This document shows positions 8,405 to 17,332 of a stretch of 64,000 nucleotides of DNA, piece after piece. The stretch is from Segniliparus sp051660745 (lineage in GTDB: Bacteria; Actinomycetota; Actinomycetes; Mycobacteriales; Mycobacteriaceae). Every line of letters begins with the position of its first letter. The stretch's first letter is position 1. The translations under genes were made by a program, and so were the position numbers. The stretch spans positions 86,204 through 150,203 of the forward strand of contig NZ_JBOFQF010000038.1 in NCBI RefSeq assembly GCF_051660745.1, in the 5' to 3' direction. The notes under the pieces are model-generated. The model had not been told where the DNA came from and did no database searches. It saw nothing but the letters and a program-made list of their open reading frames with translations.

Positions 8405-10375
8405 TCAATGCGAGCGAGGGTCGGTGAGGATCTCGACGAGGGCTGGTCCGGGATGGGCGAGGGCTTCGGCGACTGCGCCCCGCAACGCCGAGGGGTCGTC
8501 GACGCGCTTGCCGTATGCCCCGCAGTTCTGGGCGAAGGCGGCGAAGTCGGGGTTGTGCAGCGAGGTGTGCCAGACCTCGTACTCGCTGCTGCGCTGCTCG
8601 TCGCTGATCTTGGCCAGTTCGGCGTTGTTGAGCAGGATGTGCGTGATGTTCATCCCGTACTTCACGGCAGTGGTGAGCTCGGCGAGGTACTGGCCGAAGC
8701 CGCCGTCCCCGGTGATGGCGACGACGGGGCGCTCTGGAGCCGCCGCCCAGGCCCCCATGGCGGCGGGGAATCCGAAGCCGATGGAGCCGAGGTAGCCGGA
8801 CATGAGGACCGACTGCTCTGTCGCCTCGAAGTACCGCCCGAAGGAGTAGGCGTGGTTGCCGACGTCGACGGCCAGCACCGCGTCGGACGGGAGCAGCGCG
8901 TTGAGCTCGTGGAAGACCGTCGCGGCGGCCACCCGGCCCGGGGGGCGCTCTGCGGCTCGCCGGGCTTTCTCGGCCCGCCAGACCGCCCAGCGCTCGGCGA
9001 TCTCGGCCCGTTGGTCGACGAGGTCCTGGCCGGCGCGGCACTCGTCCAACAGGGCTGCCGCCGTGAGGCCGATATCGCCGAGCACCGGGACGTCGACCGG
9101 GCGGAACCGGCCAAGGGCGAGCGGGTCGGTGTCGACTTGGACGGTCGTCTTGTACGGGGAGATGCCGGTGTGGTTCGAGAAGGAGGCGCCGAACACGAGC
9201 AGCAGGTCGGCCTTGTTCATCATCCACGAGGCCACCGGCGTGCCCGAGCGTCCGAGCACGCCGCAGGCGAGCGGGTGCTGGTCAGAGATCTGCCCCTTCG
9301 CTTTGAACGTGGTCAGCACGGGGGCGCCGAGGCGCTCGGCGAGCGCCTCGACAGCGGGCATGTCGAATTTGGCCCCGGCTCCGACGACGACCAGCGGCCT
9401 GCGGGCGGCCGCGATCCTGTCCAGCGCGGCCCGCAGGGCCGAGGGGGGAGGCGCCACGCGGAGGTCCGGCATCCGCCCGGCCGGGCCGGAAGCCCGCGCG
9501 CCTGCGGCCGGCAGCACTTGCACTTCGTCGGGCAGGACGAGATGGCCGACGCCTCGTTCGAGCACGGCGCGTTTGAGCGCCGTCGTCATCAGCTCGGCGT
9601 GGTCCGATCCGGAGCGCACCATCGCCGAGTACACAGCCACGTCGGCGAACGCGGCGAGCAGGTCGATGTCCTGGAAGGCGCCCTTGCCCGCCACGGAGGA
9701 GTCCACGTTGCCGGAGAGCGCGAGCACGGGGGAGCGGTCGGCTTTCGCGTCGTAGAGCCCGGTGAGCAGGTTCGTCGAGCCCGGCCCGGCGATGCCGAAG
9801 CAGGCTGCGGGCCGCCCGACGAGCTTGCCGTACGCGGAGGCCGCGAAAGCCGCCGCCCCCTCGTGCCGGACGCCGAAGTAGCGCAGCCTCCCGTCGGACT
9901 CGGCCCGGTGCAGAGCCTCGGCCAGCCCGAGATTGGAGTGGCCGACCATGCCGAAAACGGTGTCGACCCCCCAGTTCGTCATCGTCTCGACGAGCACGTC
10001 GCTGACCGTCCTCGGCGCGGGGGCGGGCGCGGGCGTCCCGACGTACACGCCGTCCTCGCGTTCTTCGACGGGGTAGACGCGGACGTCGAAGTCCGGTCCG
10101 CCCGCCGCCTCGCCGGTGAACGGGTCGAAGTCGAATCCGTGCCAGGGGCAGCGGATCTTGTCGTTCTCCAGGGTGCCTTGCCCCAACGGGCCGCCTTGGT
10201 GCGGGCAGCGGTTGTCGACCGCGCCGTACGCGCCGCGCAGCTTGGTCAGCGCGACGGTCTTCTGCCCTGCGGGACACGAGACGACCTGCCCGTCTTCGAG
10301 CTCGTCGCGGGCGGCGACTTTGTGCCAGACCGTGGCGTCTTCGTGGGCTGGTTGGCTGTCGAAGCCGCCGCTCAT
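8405..10375 (-). CDS. Rieske [2Fe-2S] domain fused to TPP-dependent enzyme (pyruvate oxidase/acetolactate synthase type)
   Basis: Two-part enzyme of 656 residues. Residues about 15-115 are a Rieske ferredoxin domain with cluster ligands C57-P-H59 and C76-P-W-H79. From about 120 the protein is a three-domain thiamine-diphosphate enzyme: the Pyr domain with the conserved glutamate in FGVRHEGAAAF, a middle domain (RRPLVVVGAGAKFDMPAVEAL), and the PP domain with GDGGFGQYLAELTTA near 556 and the LLNNAELAKIS loop. The usual role is decarboxylation of a 2-keto acid; the fused Rieske domain suggests electron transfer from the cofactor-bound intermediate, as in oxidases. It is the last gene of a four-gene operon and overlaps the preceding gene by 4 bases. 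Substrate unknown. Confidence 0.85.
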   Translation of the reverse strand: MSGGFDSQPAHEDATVWHKVAARDELEDGQVVSCPAGQKTVALTKLRGAYGAVDNRCPHQGGPLGQGTLENDKIRCPWHGFDFDPFTGEAAGGPDFDVRVYPVEEREDGVYVGTPAPAPAPRTVSDVLVETMTNWGVDTVFGMVGHSNLGLAEALHRAESDGRLRYFGVRHEGAAAFAASAYGKLVGRPAACFGIAGPGSTNLLTGLYDAKADRSPVLALSGNVDSSVAGKGAFQDIDLLAAFADVAVYSAMVRSGSDHAELMTTALKRAVLERGVGHLVLPDEVQVLPAAGARASGPAGRMPDLRVAPPPSALRAALDRIAAARRPLVVVGAGAKFDMPAVEALAERLGAPVLTTFKAKGQISDQHPLACGVLGRSGTPVASWMMNKADLLLVFGASFSNHTGISPYKTTVQVDTDPLALGRFRPVDVPVLGDIGLTAAALLDECRAGQDLVDQRAEIAERWAVWRAEKARRAAERPPGRVAAATVFHELNALLPSDAVLAVDVGNHAYSFGRYFEATEQSVLMSGYLGSIGFGFPAAMGAWAAAPERPVVAITGDGGFGQYLAELTTAVKYGMNITHILLNNAELAKISDEQRSSEYEVWHTSLHNPDFAAFAQNCGAYGKRVDDPSALRGAVAEALAHPGPALVEILTDPRSH

Positions 10376-12000
10376 AGGGGTGTCGCTCCTGCGTAGGGGA
10401 CTCCGCTGAGATACGCGAAGTCGCGGTCGAAAGTCACGAGGTCGTCCAGCTCGAAGTCCGCGAGCCGCCGATGGCCGCACGCCCTGGCGAGCACGGCCAT
10501 CAGGTCCACGCTGGCGCGCAGGAACCTGTCCAACCGCTCTGCGGCGGACCGCACGGGCAGCCGGGCGCGCAGCCGGGGGTCTTGGGTGGCGATGCCAGCG
10601 GGGCAGGCGTTCGTGTCGCAGGCCCGCATGCCGACGCAGCCGACGGCCTGGATCGCGGCGTTGGAGAGGCCGATGGCGTCCGCGCCGAGCGCCAGGGCTT
10701 TGGCCATGTCCGCCGCAGTACGCAGGCCGCCGGTGACGGCCAGGGTCACGCCGTCGGCGCGGGAGCGGTCCAGATGCCGCCGCGCCCGCGCCAACGCCGG
10801 GATGGTGGGCACGGAGATGTTGTCGCGGAAGACCAACGGGGCGGACCCCGTCCCGCCGCCCCTGCCGTCGAGGATGATGTAGTCGACCCCGATCTCCAGC
10901 GCCGCGTCGATGTCCCGCTCGATGTGCTGCGCGCTCATCTTGTATCCGACGGGGATGCCGCCGGACTCCTCCCGCACCTGTTGCGCGAAGTCCGCGAACT
11001 GGCTGAGCGACGTCCAGTCCGGGAACCGGGCCGGGGAGACAGCCGCCGTGCCGGGCGGCAGCCCCCGGACCTCGGCGATCTTCCCGACCACCTTCGCCCC
11101 CGGCAGGTGCCCGCCGGTGCCGGTCTTCGCGCCTTGCCCGCCTTTGAAATGGAACGCCTGGACTTTCCGGACGTGCTCGATGCTCCATCCGAAACGTCCG
11201 GACGCGAGCTCGTAGAAGTACTTCGAGTTCTCCTGCTGCTCCTCGGGCAGCATGCCGCCCTCGCCGGAGCAAATACCGGTGCCGGAGAGCTCGGCCCCCA
11301 TCGCGAGCGCCGTTTTCGCCTCCTGCGACAGCGCGCCGAAGCTCATGTCGCTCACGAACAGGGGGATGTCGAGCGTCAACGGCTTTCGGGCGTTCGGCCC
11401 GATCACGGTCGCCGTCCCGACCGGCTCGTCGTCGAGCAAGGGCAGGCGCGCGAGCTGCGCGGTCAGGATCTGGATCGAGTCCCAGGAGGGGAGCTGCCCG
11501 CGCGGCACCCCCATCGCGGCGGTCGGGCCGTGCGCGCCGGATCCGCGCAGGCCGCGCGCGGCGAATTCGTGGATCTGCGTGACGAAGGGCTCCTCGGCGG
11601 TGTCCGAGGGCTTGATCCATCGGCCTTGGTACCCGTCGTCCGAGTAATCCCTCGGGTCGGCCTTGGCGTGTGCGGCGACCGCCGCGCCGTCGACGTACAC
11701 CGAGCCCTCCGACACCCAAGCGGGGAAAGAGCCCAGGGAGACCGCCGGGTTGACCGGGGAGACGCCGGTGTCGAGCTCGTAGCGCCACCCGTGCACCCCG
11801 CAGACGAGGAGCCCGCCTTCGACCCGCCCGTCCGCCATCAGCGCCCCGCGATGCGCGCAGCGCCCGTGCAGGGCGTGGACCTGCTCGCCGCGTCGGACGA
11901 GGACGAGGTCCACCCCGTGCGCGACCACGGCGTGCGGGGAGCTTTCGGGCAATTCGGCGAGCGAGGCCACGCGGAGGGTGGGGGTCTGTGCTGTGGTCAT
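10372..12000 (-). CDS. Rieske [2Fe-2S] domain fused to glutamate-synthase-like FMN domain
   Basis: Second Rieske fusion, 542 residues. The N-terminal Rieske domain has ligands C48-A-H50 and C67-G-V-H70. From about 150 it is a GltS-like FMN barrel: PLFVSDMSFGALSQEAK, SGEGGMLPEEQ, the KGGQGAKTGTGGHLPG substrate loop, ILDGRGGGTGSAP, and the cysteine triplet GCVGMRACDTNACPAGIATQ that binds a 3Fe-4S cluster in glutamate synthases. It lacks the amidotransferase domain of true GltB, so it would not use glutamine directly. It sits between the FMN reductase (5-base gap) and the Rieske-TPP gene (4-base overlap), so its job is probably in the same redox pathway. Confidence 0.85.
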   Translation of the reverse strand: MTTAQTPTLRVASLAELPESSPHAVVAHGVDLVLVRRGEQVHALHGRCAHRGALMADGRVEGGLLVCGVHGWRYELDTGVSPVNPAVSLGSFPAWVSEGSVYVDGAAVAAHAKADPRDYSDDGYQGRWIKPSDTAEEPFVTQIHEFAARGLRGSGAHGPTAAMGVPRGQLPSWDSIQILTAQLARLPLLDDEPVGTATVIGPNARKPLTLDIPLFVSDMSFGALSQEAKTALAMGAELSGTGICSGEGGMLPEEQQENSKYFYELASGRFGWSIEHVRKVQAFHFKGGQGAKTGTGGHLPGAKVVGKIAEVRGLPPGTAAVSPARFPDWTSLSQFADFAQQVREESGGIPVGYKMSAQHIERDIDAALEIGVDYIILDGRGGGTGSAPLVFRDNISVPTIPALARARRHLDRSRADGVTLAVTGGLRTAADMAKALALGADAIGLSNAAIQAVGCVGMRACDTNACPAGIATQDPRLRARLPVRSAAERLDRFLRASVDLMAVLARACGHRRLADFELDDLVTFDRDFAYLSGVPYAGATPL

Positions 12001-12005
12001 GCGCG

Positions 12006-12668
12006 TCAGCCCTCGTGCCCTTTGAGAAGGTCCGCGAACGGCGTGACGCGCGTGTCGACGTTGTTGCCGGAGGTCCTGGCCTGGTCCTCTTCCCGCTGGG
12101 CGAAACCAGGCAGGGGCACGCGCTCGGCCACGACCTGGCAGGCGAGCTCGGAGGCGGCGCGGCGGATCCGGGCCGACAGCTCCACGCCTCCGGAACCGGC
12201 CCCGAAGTCGCTGGTCGCGGCGAAGACTCCGGTCGGGACGACCACGGCGCGCAGGTAGGAGAACAGGGGGCGCAGCGCGTGGTCGAGCACGAGGGAATGC
12301 CGCTCGGAGCCCGCCGTCGCGGCGATCAGGACCGGCGTCCCGACCAGGGAGGCCGTGTCGAGGACGTCGAAGAACAGTTTGAACAGCCCCGAGTAGCTCG
12401 CGCTGAACACGGGGGTCACCGCGACGAGCCCCTCCGCCGCCGCGATTTTCTCCCGGGCCTCGGCGATCGCGAGCGTCGGCAGCCCGCCGGTGGCGACCGT
12501 GGTGGCCAGGTCCTGCGCGAGCGGCCGCAATTCGACGAACTCGACCTCCGCGCCCTCGCCGCGCGCGGTGATCTGCGTCGTGACCGCCGCCGCGATCCGG
12601 TCGGCGAGCAGCCTGGTCGTGGAGGGCTCGCCGAGCCCTCCGGAGACGACTGCGATGCGTCGCGCCAT
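12006..12668 (-). CDS. NAD(P)H-dependent FMN reductase, LLM-partnered (CE1759 type)
   Basis: Flavodoxin-fold FMN reductase of 220 residues. Visible parts are the N-terminal VVSGGLGEPSTTRLLADRI phosphate loop, VAVTPVFSASYSGLFKLFFDVLD and the PVLIAATAGSERHSL strand-loop. The start at 12668 is the ATG opening MARRIAVVSGG; longer frames are not supported. It follows the luciferase-like oxidoreductase by one base and should supply it with reduced FMN. The two form the conserved CE1758/CE1759-type pair known from corynebacteria and relatives. Confidence 0.85.
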   Translation of the reverse strand: MARRIAVVSGGLGEPSTTRLLADRIAAAVTTQITARGEGAEVEFVELRPLAQDLATTVATGGLPTLAIAEAREKIAAAEGLVAVTPVFSASYSGLFKLFFDVLDTASLVGTPVLIAATAGSERHSLVLDHALRPLFSYLRAVVVPTGVFAATSDFGAGSGGVELSARIRRAASELACQVVAERVPLPGFAQREEDQARTSGNNVDTRVTPFADLLKGHEG

Positions 12669-12669
12669 G

Positions 12670-13833
12670 TCAGTGCGCCCTTCTCGTCGTGCCCTTTGCC
12701 GGGTCGCGCTGCGCGGCGTCCTCGACGTCTGCGGTGATGACCCGGCGGTGCTTGGACTGCTCGCCCTGCGCCAGCAGGGACTGGTGGGTCGGCGGCTCGC
12801 TCGGCACATGCGCGGGGCGGCGCAGCTCGAACTCCTTGCGCAGCACGGGGACCACTTCCTTGCCGAGGATCTCGATCTGCTCGAGCACGACCTCGCGCGG
12901 CAGCCCCGCGTGGTCGACGAGGAACAGCTGGCGCTGGTAGTCGCCCACCGCGTCGGCGAAACCGAGCGTGCGCTCCACGACCTGCTCGACCGTGCCGACG
13001 GTCAGGGGGGTGTCGCGGGTGAAGTCTTCGAGCGAGGGCCCGTGGCCGTAGACCGGGGCGTTGTCGAAGTACGGGCGGAAGAACCGCTTCGCCTCTGCCT
13101 CGGTCTCGGCGATGAACGCCTGCCCGCCCAAGCCGACGACGGCCTGGTCGGCGCAGCCGTGCCCGTAGTGCTCGAACCGCTGCCGGTACAGCCGCACCAT
13201 CTGCGAGGTGTGCTCAAGGTCCCAAAAGATATTGTTGTGGAAGAAGCCGTCGCCGTAGAACGCGGCCTGCTCGGCGATCTCTGTGGAGCGGATCGAGCCG
13301 TGCCACACGAACGGCGGCACGCCGTCCAGCGGCGCCGGGGTCGAGGTGAAGCCGTGCAACGGGGTGCGGAACTGGCCGTTCCAGTCCACGACGGGCTCGC
13401 GCCACAGCCTGCGCAGCAGGTGGTAGTTCTCGACCGCGAGGTTGATCCCTTGGCGGATGTCTTTGCCGAACCATGGGTACACCGGACCGGTGTTCCCCCG
13501 GCCCATGATGAGGTCGACCCGGCCGTCGGAGAGGTGCTGCAGCATCGCGTAGTCCTCGGCGATCTTCACCGGGTCGTTCGTGGTGATCAGCGTGGTCGCG
13601 GTGGACAGCAGCAGCGTGCTGGTCCGCGCCGCGATCCAGCCCAGCATCGTGGTCGGCGAGGACGGCACGAACGGGGGGTTGTGGTGCTCGCCGGTGGCGA
13701 AGACGTCGAGCCCGACCTCCTCCGACTTGAGCGCGTACGACAGCATCGCCTCGAGGCGCTCGTGCTCGCTGGGCCGCCTGCCGGTCGTCGGGTCCTTCGT
13801 CACATCGCCGACGCTGAAAATGCCGAACTGCAT
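12670..13833 (-). CDS. Luciferase-like (LLM class) flavin-dependent oxidoreductase, CE1758 type
   Basis: Bacterial-luciferase-like TIM-barrel monooxygenase of 387 residues. Typical segments are MQFGIFSVGDVT at the first strand, VFATGEHHNPPF, SSPTTMLGWIAARTSTLLLSTATTL, DGRVDLIMGRGNTGPVYPWFG and the central FVWHGSIRSTEIAEQAAFYGDG. The C-terminal 40 residues are a polar tail beyond the usual barrel. It is the first gene of the Rieske-flavin operon and is read from the divergent promoter region shared with the MmyB-type regulator. It is expected to use FMNH2 from the adjacent reductase; the substrate is unknown. Confidence 0.87.
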   Translation of the reverse strand: MQFGIFSVGDVTKDPTTGRRPSEHERLEAMLSYALKSEEVGLDVFATGEHHNPPFVPSSPTTMLGWIAARTSTLLLSTATTLITTNDPVKIAEDYAMLQHLSDGRVDLIMGRGNTGPVYPWFGKDIRQGINLAVENYHLLRRLWREPVVDWNGQFRTPLHGFTSTPAPLDGVPPFVWHGSIRSTEIAEQAAFYGDGFFHNNIFWDLEHTSQMVRLYRQRFEHYGHGCADQAVVGLGGQAFIAETEAEAKRFFRPYFDNAPVYGHGPSLEDFTRDTPLTVGTVEQVVERTLGFADAVGDYQRQLFLVDHAGLPREVVLEQIEILGKEVVPVLRKEFELRRPAHVPSEPPTHQSLLAQGEQSKHRRVITADVEDAAQRDPAKGTTRRAH

Positions 13834-13981
13834 AGATATTCATCCCTGTTGTATACGCAGGGCCGGATCCTGGCCCTCCTGCACGATTGAACACATCAGC
13901 CCGTCTGGCAACAAGGGCGGGCTGTTCCCAGGGACTGGCAGACCCTCTGTCGGAGGGGCGCTCGGCCCTTATGGTGGGAGG
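13834..13981. promoter_or_regulatory. Divergent promoter region of the Rieske-flavin operon and its regulator
   Basis: This 148-base gap separates the LLM oxidoreductase (reverse) from the MmyB-type regulator (forward). TATGGT at 13970-13975 is 6 bases before the regulator ATG, the leaderless arrangement. GTTGTATACGCAGG at 13849-13862 is AT-richer and near the operon start. An operator for the regulator is expected here; I could not define one with confidence. Confidence 0.45.
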
Positions 13982-14809
13982 ATGGAGCACCGCAAAGACA
14001 TCCGCGACTTCCTGGCCTCGCGCCGGGCGAAGATCACCCCGGAGGAGGCGCAGGTCCCGGTGTACGGGGGCAAGCGCCGCGTCCCCGGCCTGCGCCGCGA
14101 GGAGGTCGCCCTGCTCGCCGGGGTCAGCGTGGACTACTACACGCGGCTCGAGCGCGGCAATTTGCGCGGCGTGTCCGACACCGTCCTGAACTCGGTGGCC
14201 GCCGTGCTCCGCCTCGACGAATCAGAGCGAGCCCATCTGTTCGACCTCGCCCGAGGCTCCGCCTCCGGCGGCGCGGGCAGGCGGAGGGCCGCGTCGCCGC
14301 TACGCCCGGCGCTCCGCCATGTCCTGGATGCGCTGGCCGGGGCGCCTGCCTGGATCAGCGACGAGCGGCTCGACGTGCTCGCCGCGAACGCCCTGTGCGC
14401 CGCCCTCTATCAAGACGCGTTCGCCGAGCAGGGCCGGGAGCCGAACCTCGCGCGGTTCGTGTTCCTCGACCCGAGGTCGCGGGACTTCTTCCTCGACTGG
14501 GGCCAGCACGCCGACAACGCCGCCGCCAGCTTGTGCGCCGCGACGGGCAGGCACCGGGGCGACGAGAAGCTCGCCGCGCTCGTCGCCGAGCTTCGCGCTG
14601 GGAGCGACGACTTCCGCGCCCGGTGGCAGGCGCACGACGTGCGGCTCCAGCTCGACGGGGCCAAGGGCTTGCAGCACCCGGTCGCGGGCAGGCTCGACCT
14701 CGTCTACGAGCGGCTGCAGCTGCCGTCGGACGCGGGGCTCACGCTCTTCGTGCTCGTGGCCGAGCCGGGGTCCCCCACGGCGGACCGTCTCAAACTCCTG
14801 GGCGGCTGA
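13982..14809 (+). CDS. XRE-type regulator with MmyB-like ligand-binding domain
   Basis: Transcription regulator of 275 residues. An N-terminal helix-turn-helix covers about 10-80 (RKDIRDFLASRRAKITPEEA, VPGLRREEVALLAGVSVDYY, TRLERGN). The C-terminal PAS-like MmyB domain starts near 105 (LRHVLDALAGAPAWISDERL, LDVLAANALCAALY, RFVFLDPRSRDFFLDW). Members bind small hydrophobic ligands. The ATG at 13982 is chosen because the leaderless -10 box precedes it by 6 bases and family proteins start here. Its divergent position makes it the likely regulator of the Rieske-flavin operon. Confidence 0.87.
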   Translation: MEHRKDIRDFLASRRAKITPEEAQVPVYGGKRRVPGLRREEVALLAGVSVDYYTRLERGNLRGVSDTVLNSVAAVLRLDESERAHLFDLARGSASGGAGRRRAASPLRPALRHVLDALAGAPAWISDERLDVLAANALCAALYQDAFAEQGREPNLARFVFLDPRSRDFFLDWGQHADNAAASLCAATGRHRGDEKLAALVAELRAGSDDFRARWQAHDVRLQLDGAKGLQHPVAGRLDLVYERLQLPSDAGLTLFVLVAEPGSPTADRLKLLGG

Positions 14810-14817
14810 ACTGCGGC

Positions 14818-15465
14818 TCAGCCTTTGACGCCCACGGTGAAGAGGTCGGCGGCGAACGCTTTGCTCCAGGCCGGGCGGCGCACCCGGCGCTGCTCGGCGA
14901 TGGTGAAGCCCGCGTCCTCGAACAGCGCGCGGATCTGGTCCGGGGGCAGGAACTGGGTGGCGGACCATTGCTGCGGGACGAGACGGTTCAGCAGCGGGGT
15001 GACCGGCTGGCGGGGGCTGATCGTGGTGACCGCCGCGATGCCCCCGGGGCGCAGCACCCGGTGGAACTCCCGCAGCGCCGCAGCTTGGTTGAAGAAGTGG
15101 AACGCGGAAGTGGTGACCACCGCGTCGAGGCCGCCGTCCTCGAACGGCAGCTGCTCGGCGGGGGCGATCTGCCAACGGACCTTGTCCGACAGCGCTTTGG
15201 CCCGCGCGAGCATCCCCTCGGACATGTCCACGCCGTCGATCTCGTCGGGGTCGAGCTCGCGCTGGATCCGGTCGGCGAGGATGCCGGTGCCGCAGGCGAC
15301 GTCGAGGATCTTCTGCGCGCCGCGCTCGCGCAGCAGCGCCAGCATCTCGTCGTGCGGCTGCTGGTAGGCATTGCGCTGGAGGGGGCCCCAGTCGTATGCC
15401 TTGGCGACCGATCCCCAGAACCGGGTCACTTGGTCGTTGAGCGCGCGGCGTTGGGGGTCGGTCAT
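14818..15465 (-). CDS. Class I SAM-dependent methyltransferase
   Basis: Methyltransferase of 215 residues in the UbiE/Methyltransf_11 group. Motif I is ILDVACGTGILADRI, the acidic loop after strand 2 is IDGVDMSEGMLARA, and the post-I region is LPFEDGGLDAVVTTSAFHFF with the following REFHRVLRPGG. The substrate is not evident. It converges on the regulator gene with an 8-base gap and is probably monocistronic. Confidence 0.8.
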   Translation of the reverse strand: MTDPQRRALNDQVTRFWGSVAKAYDWGPLQRNAYQQPHDEMLALLRERGAQKILDVACGTGILADRIQRELDPDEIDGVDMSEGMLARAKALSDKVRWQIAPAEQLPFEDGGLDAVVTTSAFHFFNQAAALREFHRVLRPGGIAAVTTISPRQPVTPLLNRLVPQQWSATQFLPPDQIRALFEDAGFTIAEQRRVRRPAWSKAFAADLFTVGVKG

Positions 15466-15595
15466 GGGGGTCTCCTTAGGTTGTCTCGGAGATCAGGCAG
15501 ATGAGATGCGAGGCGCACCGAGCCGTGGTGTACGGAGGCGGTATGGGTACACGAGGCGAGGAGCAACGAAGCAGGTCGCTGCCTGAATCCGAGGG

Positions 15596-15982
15596 TTAGT
15601 CGATGTCGGCGGTGAGGACAGCTATCCGCTTGAGCGACTCCCTCGCGAGGAAGGGCAGGCCGATTCCGGGGTCGCCGGGCGGGACGATCTTGATGTTGCT
15701 GATCCGGTGGGCCTTGCCGAGGATGCGGACCTCGGCCTCGCCTGCGGCGATGATGTTGCGGACCCAGTCGGTGTAGGTGCCGTGGCCGAGCGTCACGACG
15801 AAACGGCCCTTGGTCTGCAGCGGGTTGACCGGGGTGCGGAAGGTCTTGCCGGACTTGCGGCCCTTGTGCGTGATCTGCGCGAAACCGGGCAGGTAGGGGG
15901 CGGCTTTGACCGTGAGCGGGTTCATGAACTTCACCTGCAGGCGGTCGAACCATTTGGGGAAGATGTAAGCGCCTTCGGCCAC
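15596..15982 (-). CDS. Deazaflavin (F420)-dependent nitroreductase-family protein (Ddn-like)
   Basis: Small split-barrel protein of 128 residues, of the group containing mycobacterial Ddn. Diagnostic features are the N-terminal amphipathic helix with MNPLTVKAAPYLPG, then ITHKGRKSGKTFRTPVNPLQ, VVTLGHGTYTDWVRNIIAAGEAEVRI and the C-terminal PFLARESLKRI. It starts at GTG 15982 with an AGGAGG ribosome site. Members reduce quinones or nitro compounds with reduced F420, often at the membrane. The natural substrate here is unknown. Confidence 0.82.
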   Translation of the reverse strand: MAEGAYIFPKWFDRLQVKFMNPLTVKAAPYLPGFAQITHKGRKSGKTFRTPVNPLQTKGRFVVTLGHGTYTDWVRNIIAAGEAEVRILGKAHRISNIKIVPPGDPGIGLPFLARESLKRIAVLTADID

Positions 15983-16205
15983 GGGGCCTCCTCGTTTTCG
16001 GCGTGGAACATGCTGTCTGTCACAGTATGCCCGACATCGGGCGGGACGGGCGGCCCGGTCTGCTGTTCCGCCGGACCCCTGCCCGTCCCCGGCCCGCGCC
16101 GCCCGTTCGGTGCCTTCTGTCCTGGACCCGCATGACTTTCGACCCTTGGAACCCGCGCTCGGCGCTGCTGAGCTGGAAGCAAGGCCGAGTGAAAGGAGAA
16201 ACGTC
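15983..16205. other. Intergenic region upstream of the desaturase
   Basis: No gene is supported. The forward frame of the desaturase stays open across part of it, but its true start is TTG at 16206. A weak stretch of dyad symmetry is present around 16050-16090; I see no clear terminator. Confidence 0.3.
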
Positions 16206-17192
16206 TTGGCTGTGTATTTGAACCAGGCGGCGTTGTTGTTCGAGTTGGAGGAGGTCGCGGAGCGGGAGGTGAACCGCCATCTGGCGATGTCGAAGGACTG
16301 GCATCCGCACGACTACGTGCCATGGGAGGACGGGCGCAACTTCGCGGCGATGGGCGGCGTGGATTGGGACCCGGCGCAGTCCAAGCTCTCCGACGTGGCG
16401 AAGGCCGCGCTCGTCACGAACCTCTTGACCGAGGACAACCTGCCCTCCTACCACAACCGCATCGCGGGCGACTTGTCCCCGGAGGGGGCGTGGGGCACCT
16501 GGGTCGGGCGGTGGACGGCGGAGGAGGCGCGGCACTCCACGGTGATGCGCGACTACCTGGTCGTCACGCGGGGCGTTGACCCGGTGGCCTTGGAGTGCGA
16601 CCGGATGACCCATATGACGCACGGGTTCCAGCCGCTCGTTCGGTTCTCGCCCGACACGGGTGCGGGGTTTTTGCACACCATCGCGTACGTCTCGTTCCAG
16701 GAGCTCGCGACCCGGATCAGCCACCGCAACACCGGCGCGATATGCGGGGACCCGGTCGCCGAGGCGATCATGCAGCGCCTCGCCCTCGACGAGAACCTGC
16801 ACATGATCTTCTACCGCAACATCTGCGGGGCGGCCCTCGACATCGACCCGGACCAGACGATGGAGGCGATCGCGAACGTGGTGACCAATTTCCAGATGCC
16901 GGGCGTCGGCATGCCGAACTTCCGGCGCAATGGCGTGCTCATGGCGAAGTACGGGATCTACGACTTGCGCCAGCACTACGAGGACGTGCTCATGCCGGTC
17001 GTGCGCAAATGGCATGTCTTCGACCGCGACGACCTCTCCGCGCGGGGCGAGATAGCCCGCGACCGACTGGCCGCGTACTTGGAGGACCTGGAATTGGTCC
17101 AGATCCCGAGGTTCGAGGAGCACCGGGACCGCTCGCTGGCCAGGGACCGGGCGCGCGGGATCGACCGGGCTCAGGCGGTGAGCACGGTCTGA
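16206..17192 (+). CDS. Acyl-ACP desaturase, DesA-type diiron enzyme
   Basis: Soluble fatty-acyl-ACP desaturase of 328 residues, introducing double bonds into lipid or mycolic-acid precursors. The two diiron half-sites are visible: EEARH in RWTAEEARHSTVMRDYLVV, and DENLH in LALDENLHMIFYRN. Upstream acidic ligands lie in LEEVAEREVNRHLA and LLTEDNLPSYHNRI. The start is TTG at 16206, with AAAGGAGA at 16193-16200 just upstream; the longer frame has no ribosome site. It resembles DesA1/DesA2 of mycobacteria. The 3' end overlaps the end of an alcohol dehydrogenase remnant on the other strand. Confidence 0.85.
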   Translation: MAVYLNQAALLFELEEVAEREVNRHLAMSKDWHPHDYVPWEDGRNFAAMGGVDWDPAQSKLSDVAKAALVTNLLTEDNLPSYHNRIAGDLSPEGAWGTWVGRWTAEEARHSTVMRDYLVVTRGVDPVALECDRMTHMTHGFQPLVRFSPDTGAGFLHTIAYVSFQELATRISHRNTGAICGDPVAEAIMQRLALDENLHMIFYRNICGAALDIDPDQTMEAIANVVTNFQMPGVGMPNFRRNGVLMAKYGIYDLRQHYEDVLMPVVRKWHVFDRDDLSARGEIARDRLAAYLEDLELVQIPRFEEHRDRSLARDRARGIDRAQAVSTV

Positions 17193-17332
17193 GCCGGGCC
17201 GCCCGCCCGGCGCGCGGCCTCGACGACCACGCCGCCGGCGGCGGGCACGGGGCTCGGCGCGGCTTCGAGGCGCAGATCGCCATGCCCGTGCAGCCGCCAG
17301 GCCCGATGCTGGTCAGGGGTGGTTTGGGACAT
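17171..17332 (-). pseudogene. Truncated zinc-type alcohol dehydrogenase remnant (N-terminus only)
   Basis: A 53-codon frame on the reverse strand reads MSQTTPDQHRAWRLHGHGDL, then RLEAAPSPVPAAGGVVVEAA. This is very like the first 45 residues of GroES-fold alcohol dehydrogenases (RAWRLHG.GDLRLE..P.P.PG.GEV.V.V). The rest of the roughly 340-residue enzyme is absent: the frame runs into the last 22 bases of the desaturase gene and stops. It looks like a deletion remnant, not a functional gene. Its ribosome site and start region are duplicated upstream (17323-17374). Confidence 0.55.

Noticed and set aside
8222..10396. 724-residue forward open frame
   Set aside because: Shadow of the Rieske-TPP gene; repetitive composition, no family features.
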